Assembly (NCBI RefSeq): GCF_027587175.1
Contig: NZ_JAPCID010000021.1
Span: forward strand, 52,507 to 116,506
DNA from: Solirubrobacter deserti
GTDB taxonomy: Bacteria > Actinomycetota > Thermoleophilia > Solirubrobacterales > Solirubrobacteraceae
Reading direction: 5' to 3'
DNA: 64,000 nucleotides
Shown: one piece after another, positions 61,195-64,000 of the stretch
Position numbering within the stretch: position 1 is the first letter of the stretch
Layout of the letters: each line of letters opens with the position of its first letter
Translations under genes and position numbers: made by a program
Notes under the pieces: generated by a model
Seen by the model: only the letters and a program-made list of their open reading frames with translations
Databases searched by the model: none
What the model was told of the DNA's origin: nothing

Positions 61195-62163
61195 CTAGCA
61201 GGCGGCCAGAGCGCGGGACATTCCCTGCGCCCAGGCGTCGTAGGTGTACGCGGCGACCTCATGCTTGGCGTTCTCCCCGAGGGTTCGGCGCAGCGCCGCG
61301 TCGTCCTTCAGACGGTGGATGGCGGCGCGCAGCGCGCGCACGTCACCCGCCGGGACGACGAGTCCGGTCTGCTCATGGCGCACGAGTCCGCCTGCGGCGG
61401 CCCCGACGGCGTCGGTCGCGATCACGGGAACTCCTTGGTGGAAGGCTTCGTTGACGACGAGCCCCCACGGCTCGAGAAAGTCACGCGTGGGGAGCGACGG
61501 CACTACTAAGACGTCGCTCCCGGCGTAGAGGTTGCGGAGTTGCTCGGGCGAGCGGTCGTGGGCGACCACCAGCGTGCCGACGTCAGCGGCCTGCTGGAGG
61601 ATCTCGAAGCCCTTCTCCGGCGCGGGCCGGCCGGCGAACAGCAGCTGGAAGTCGCCGCGGCGGTCGGGCTCCGCGGGCGCTTCCCAGAACGCCGTGTCGA
61701 CGGCCTGTGGCGCCTCGAACACCGGGCCCTTCGGGAGCTTGGTGCGGACGTAGGCGCTCACGTGCGGGCCGTAGGTCGCGATCGCGTCGGCGTTGCGGTA
61801 GATGTGGCGCAGCGGGAGGTAGGAGAGCGCGTGCGCGGGGGTGCGCGGGTGCGCCCAGATCGTCGCCCACAACACGAACGGGACGCGGCCGGCGCGGGCG
61901 CCGGCGTAGGCCGCCGGCAGCGCCGTCCGGCCGGAGAGGCCCGCGATCACCGCGCGGTAGCGGCCGGAGGCGGCGAGGCGCGCGACGGCTCGCTGGGGCG
62001 GGTGCAGCGTCGGGAAGGGGAGCGCGGTCTGCGTTCCTCCGCCGCCGTGGCGCACGCCGCCGCCGATCAGCGCGAAGTGCACGTTCTCGCGCTCGTGCAG
62101 GGTCTGGAAGGCGCCGACGCGGAACGGCGGCGCGTGGTTGGTGACGAACAGGACGGGCTTCAT
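61195..62163 (-). CDS. GT4-family glycosyltransferase
   Basis: A 322-residue GT-B enzyme. The N-terminal half (PVLFVTNHAPPFRVGAFQTL, RYRAVIAGLSGRTALPAAYA) and the C-terminal nucleotide-sugar domain (FQLLFAGRPAPEKGFEILQQ; VLVVPSLPTRDFLEPWGLVV, with the E-x7-E-type acidic residue in PWGLVVNEAFHQG) are clear. Donor and acceptor are unknown. ATG 62163 overlaps the stop of the preceding glycosyltransferase as ATGA. Shorter than the usual 370 residues, but all C-terminal motifs are present. Confidence 0.82.
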   Translation of the reverse strand: MKPVLFVTNHAPPFRVGAFQTLHERENVHFALIGGGVRHGGGGTQTALPFPTLHPPQRAVARLAASGRYRAVIAGLSGRTALPAAYAGARAGRVPFVLWATIWAHPRTPAHALSYLPLRHIYRNADAIATYGPHVSAYVRTKLPKGPVFEAPQAVDTAFWEAPAEPDRRGDFQLLFAGRPAPEKGFEILQQAADVGTLVVAHDRSPEQLRNLYAGSDVLVVPSLPTRDFLEPWGLVVNEAFHQGVPVIATDAVGAAAGGLVRHEQTGLVVPAGDVRALRAAIHRLKDDAALRRTLGENAKHEVAAYTYDAWAQGMSRALAAC

Positions 62164-63254
62164 CGCAGCGCGTCCTCGTAGGCGGCGACGGTGGCCTCGC
62201 CGCACTGGCGCCAGGTGAAGTTCGCTTCGACGTTCGCTCGCGCCGCTCGCCCCAGGGCGGCGCGGTTGGCGAGCGTGTCGCGGATCGCGTGCTCGAGCTC
62301 GCCCGGGCCGGCCAGCGTCATCCCGCCGCCGCAGCGCGCGATCTCCTCCGGACCGGGTTCGCCGCGGGTCCCGATCGCGGGCAGGCCGGCGGCCATCGCC
62401 TCGATGTAGGCCACGCCGAACGCCTCCTCGGTGCTGGGCAGGACGAAGACGCCGGCCTTGCGGGCCTCCTGCAGCGCCTGGTCGGGTGCGAGCGCGCCGC
62501 GGAACACGACGTCCTTGCCGCGGGCGAGCTGCTGGAGGTTCGCGCGCTCCGGGCCGTCGCCGATGATCACGTAGCGCGCGTCCGGCGGCAGTGCGCGGAT
62601 GACGTCGGCGTGGCGCTTGCGGGCGACGAGGTTGCCGACCGTGACGAGGTCGCTGCCGGTCGTGGTCCGCGGCGGGACGTCCGTGCCGAGATGGACGACC
62701 CGGACGTCCTGCGCCCCGAGGTCGCGGCTGATGTCCGCGATGCCGGTGGAGTTGGCCAGGACGAGGCGGGCGGCGCGCAGCGAGCGCTCCACCACGGCTC
62801 GGCCCTTGGACCACTTCGTGGCCACGCCGAGCACGTCCCCGCCGTGGACGCTGACGACGGTCGGGAGGCCCAGGCGCCGCACCGCGTCACCCGCGGGAGC
62901 GGCGTAGTGCGCGTGCACGAGGTCGAACCGGCGGCCCTGCACGGCGAGCCGGAGCGAAGGGGCGGCCCACGCGCCCCAGGCCGGGTACGAGCGCGGGCGC
63001 GGCGGCGCCACGAACGGCGCGTACGTCACGCGGATGCCGTCCATCGTCGTGCGCAACGGCTGCTTGAGCGGCGCGATCAGCCGGCGGGCGTCGCGGGCCT
63101 TCAGCGCCGCCTTCGACGGCACGGGCCGGTGCAGGACGACGACCTCGACGTCCGCGCCCGCGTCCCGCGCCGCGAGCGCCTGGCGGTGCGCCCACACGCC
63201 GAGCGCCGGGTCCGCGACGCGCGGGTAGTACTCGGCGACGACGAGCACGCGCAT
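62160..63254 (-). CDS. GT4-family glycosyltransferase
   Basis: A 364-residue GT-B enzyme. N-terminal VVAEYYPRVADPALGVWAHR, acceptor-side FDLVHAHYAAPAGDAVRRLG and VVSVHGGDVLGVATKWSKGR, and C-terminal LVTVGNLVARKRHADVIRAL, YVIIGDGPERANLQQLARG and VLPSTEEAFGVAYIEAMAAG (the E-x7-E motif) follow the GT4 family. It adds a sugar from a nucleotide donor during surface glycan synthesis. It is coupled to the next gene by ATGA. Confidence 0.88.
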   Translation of the reverse strand: MRVLVVAEYYPRVADPALGVWAHRQALAARDAGADVEVVVLHRPVPSKAALKARDARRLIAPLKQPLRTTMDGIRVTYAPFVAPPRPRSYPAWGAWAAPSLRLAVQGRRFDLVHAHYAAPAGDAVRRLGLPTVVSVHGGDVLGVATKWSKGRAVVERSLRAARLVLANSTGIADISRDLGAQDVRVVHLGTDVPPRTTTGSDLVTVGNLVARKRHADVIRALPPDARYVIIGDGPERANLQQLARGKDVVFRGALAPDQALQEARKAGVFVLPSTEEAFGVAYIEAMAAGLPAIGTRGEPGPEEIARCGGGMTLAGPGELEHAIRDTLANRAALGRAARANVEANFTWRQCGEATVAAYEDALR

Positions 63255-63312
63255 CAGGCGCCGCTCCGCGGGGACGCCGCGCCGGCGAGCCCCGCCGCTT
63301 CTCGGCGCGTCC

Positions 63313-64000
63313 TCATACGCGCCGGTACTCCGCCACGGTCTCGCCGGCCTGCGTGCGCGTGACGTAGGCGCGGCCGTCGAGGAAGGCCTCCGCCTCGGCG
63401 ATCGCCTCGTCCCGCGGGTACGACGCCGCCACGGGGCGCAGGTGGCGGACAGGGGTGGCGTCGACGATGCCGATCGGCCACTCGCGCTCGGCGGCGATCG
63501 CGCTCCAGCGGGCGTCGAGGCCCCAGCCCATGCGCAGGTCGGGGAACGGCAGCAGCTCGCGGGCGGCGCGCGCGGAGAGCGCCGTGACGGGGCCGATCTC
63601 GACGAACCGCGTGCGGCGCGCGAGCACGCCGGGGCGGCGGCGCGTCACGTCCCACGCGGCGTGGGAGGCGAACGCGTGCGCGGGCTGGGCCAGCTCGAAG
63701 CCGCAGCCCTCGGCCAGCGCGAGGAAGCGGTCGAGGAAGCCGCGCGGCAGCCGGACGTCGTCGTCGACGATCAGCAGCCAGTCCGCGTCCCCGATCGGTG
63801 CCGCCGCGAGCGCGGCGTTCACGTTGGCCCACTTGCCGGCGCCGGGGGCGGGCGGGGAGAGGTGGAGCGCGACGTCGTGGCGGGAGCGCGCGAGCTCGCG
63901 CCGCAGCCGCGCGACCGTCCGCAGGTGCTCCGGCCGCGCGACGCCGACCACGTGCACCCGCCGCCGCGGCAGCCGGCGCGCGGCGAGCCACGGCGCGGGC
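63313..64000 (-). CDS. GT2-like glycosyltransferase (partial at right edge)
   Basis: A GT-A glycosyltransferase whose start is uncertain. The conserved part begins VHVVGVARPEHLRTVARLRR (GTG 63957 or 63951), but the frame stays open to the window edge with PWLAARRLPRRR, so the true start may be outside. The metal-binding motif is WLLIVDDDVRLPRGFLDRFL. LPFPDLRMGWGLDARWSAIA follows, and IGIVDATPVRHL holds a late His. The donor and acceptor are unknown. It is upstream of, and in line with, two GT4 genes. Confidence 0.7.
   Translation of the reverse strand, partial: PAPWLAARRLPRRRVHVVGVARPEHLRTVARLRRELARSRHDVALHLSPPAPGAGKWANVNAALAAAPIGDADWLLIVDDDVRLPRGFLDRFLALAEGCGFELAQPAHAFASHAAWDVTRRRPGVLARRTRFVEIGPVTALSARAARELLPFPDLRMGWGLDARWSAIAAEREWPIGIVDATPVRHLRPVAASYPRDEAIAEAEAFLDGRAYVTRTQAGETVAEYRRV

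Overview
The window is very GC-rich, with strong G/C third-position bias. Many genes have a TANNNT -10 box 6 to 12 bases before the start codon and no Shine-Dalgarno sequence. Gene content (acyl-CoA carboxylase alpha/beta with an epsilon-like peptide, split methylmalonyl-CoA mutase, LAL regulator, MocR, many secreted beta-propellers, no lipid A or phage genes) fits a deep-branching actinobacterium. A Thermoleophilia/Solirubrobacterales-type soil bacterium is my inference; no rRNA is present to prove it. I found no rRNA, tRNA, CRISPR, prophage or transposase gene. Coding density is high and no gene-free stretch exceeds 300 bases; the longest (44212-44434, 223 bp) holds four consecutive hairpins.

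Layout. 1-10 kb: ECF sigma factor with a fused zinc-finger tail (runs off the left edge), PLP decarboxylase, delta-60 repeat protein, sucCD, an SPFH/NfeD pair, HAD and MBL hydrolases, an EamA transporter and a SIS-domain isomerase. 10.5-17.5 kb: MocR regulator carrying two REP-like palindromes inside its coding sequence, a LAL regulator/89-aa protein/MFS operon, and two secreted proteins. 17.5-24.5 kb: a Clp-type AAA+ ATPase whose C-terminus looks like a release factor 2 without its GGQ domain, M20 peptidase, biotin carboxylase, histidine phosphatase and an epsilon-like peptide. 24.5-32.9 kb: PhoD phosphodiesterase, streptogramin-lyase-like propeller, dialkylglycine decarboxylase with its LysR regulator, a TetR regulator, a secreted protein and a lipoprotein. 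32.9-44.2 kb: a stand-alone EF-G domain IV-like mini-protein, carboxyltransferase, a large secreted protein, methylmalonyl-CoA mutase, selA, acetolactate synthase with a leader peptide, a methyltransferase and a short selB. 44.4-64 kb: TenA, ferritin, a Cys-rich mini-protein, UDP-glucuronate decarboxylase, polyprenyl glycosylphosphotransferase, three tandem kelch proteins, a two-component system with two further genes, an O-antigen-ligase-like protein and three glycosyltransferases (the last runs off the right edge).

How it fits together. Biotin carboxylase, carboxyltransferase, methylmalonyl-CoA mutase and SucCD together describe propionyl-CoA to succinyl-CoA to succinate, although they lie in separate operons. 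The 46-64 kb half is dominated by surface polysaccharide assembly and secreted proteins. Translation coupling is pervasive: ATGA, GTGA and TTGA stop/start overlaps occur throughout. Three divergent gene pairs appear to share a single symmetrical -10 element.

The most unusual item is the Clp/RF2-like fusion (17547-20498). Next are the lone EF-G domain IV-like protein (32885-33172), the ilvB leader-peptide attenuator (41836-41992) and the palindrome pair inside the MocR gene. All function calls come from reading motifs by eye; no database search was possible.
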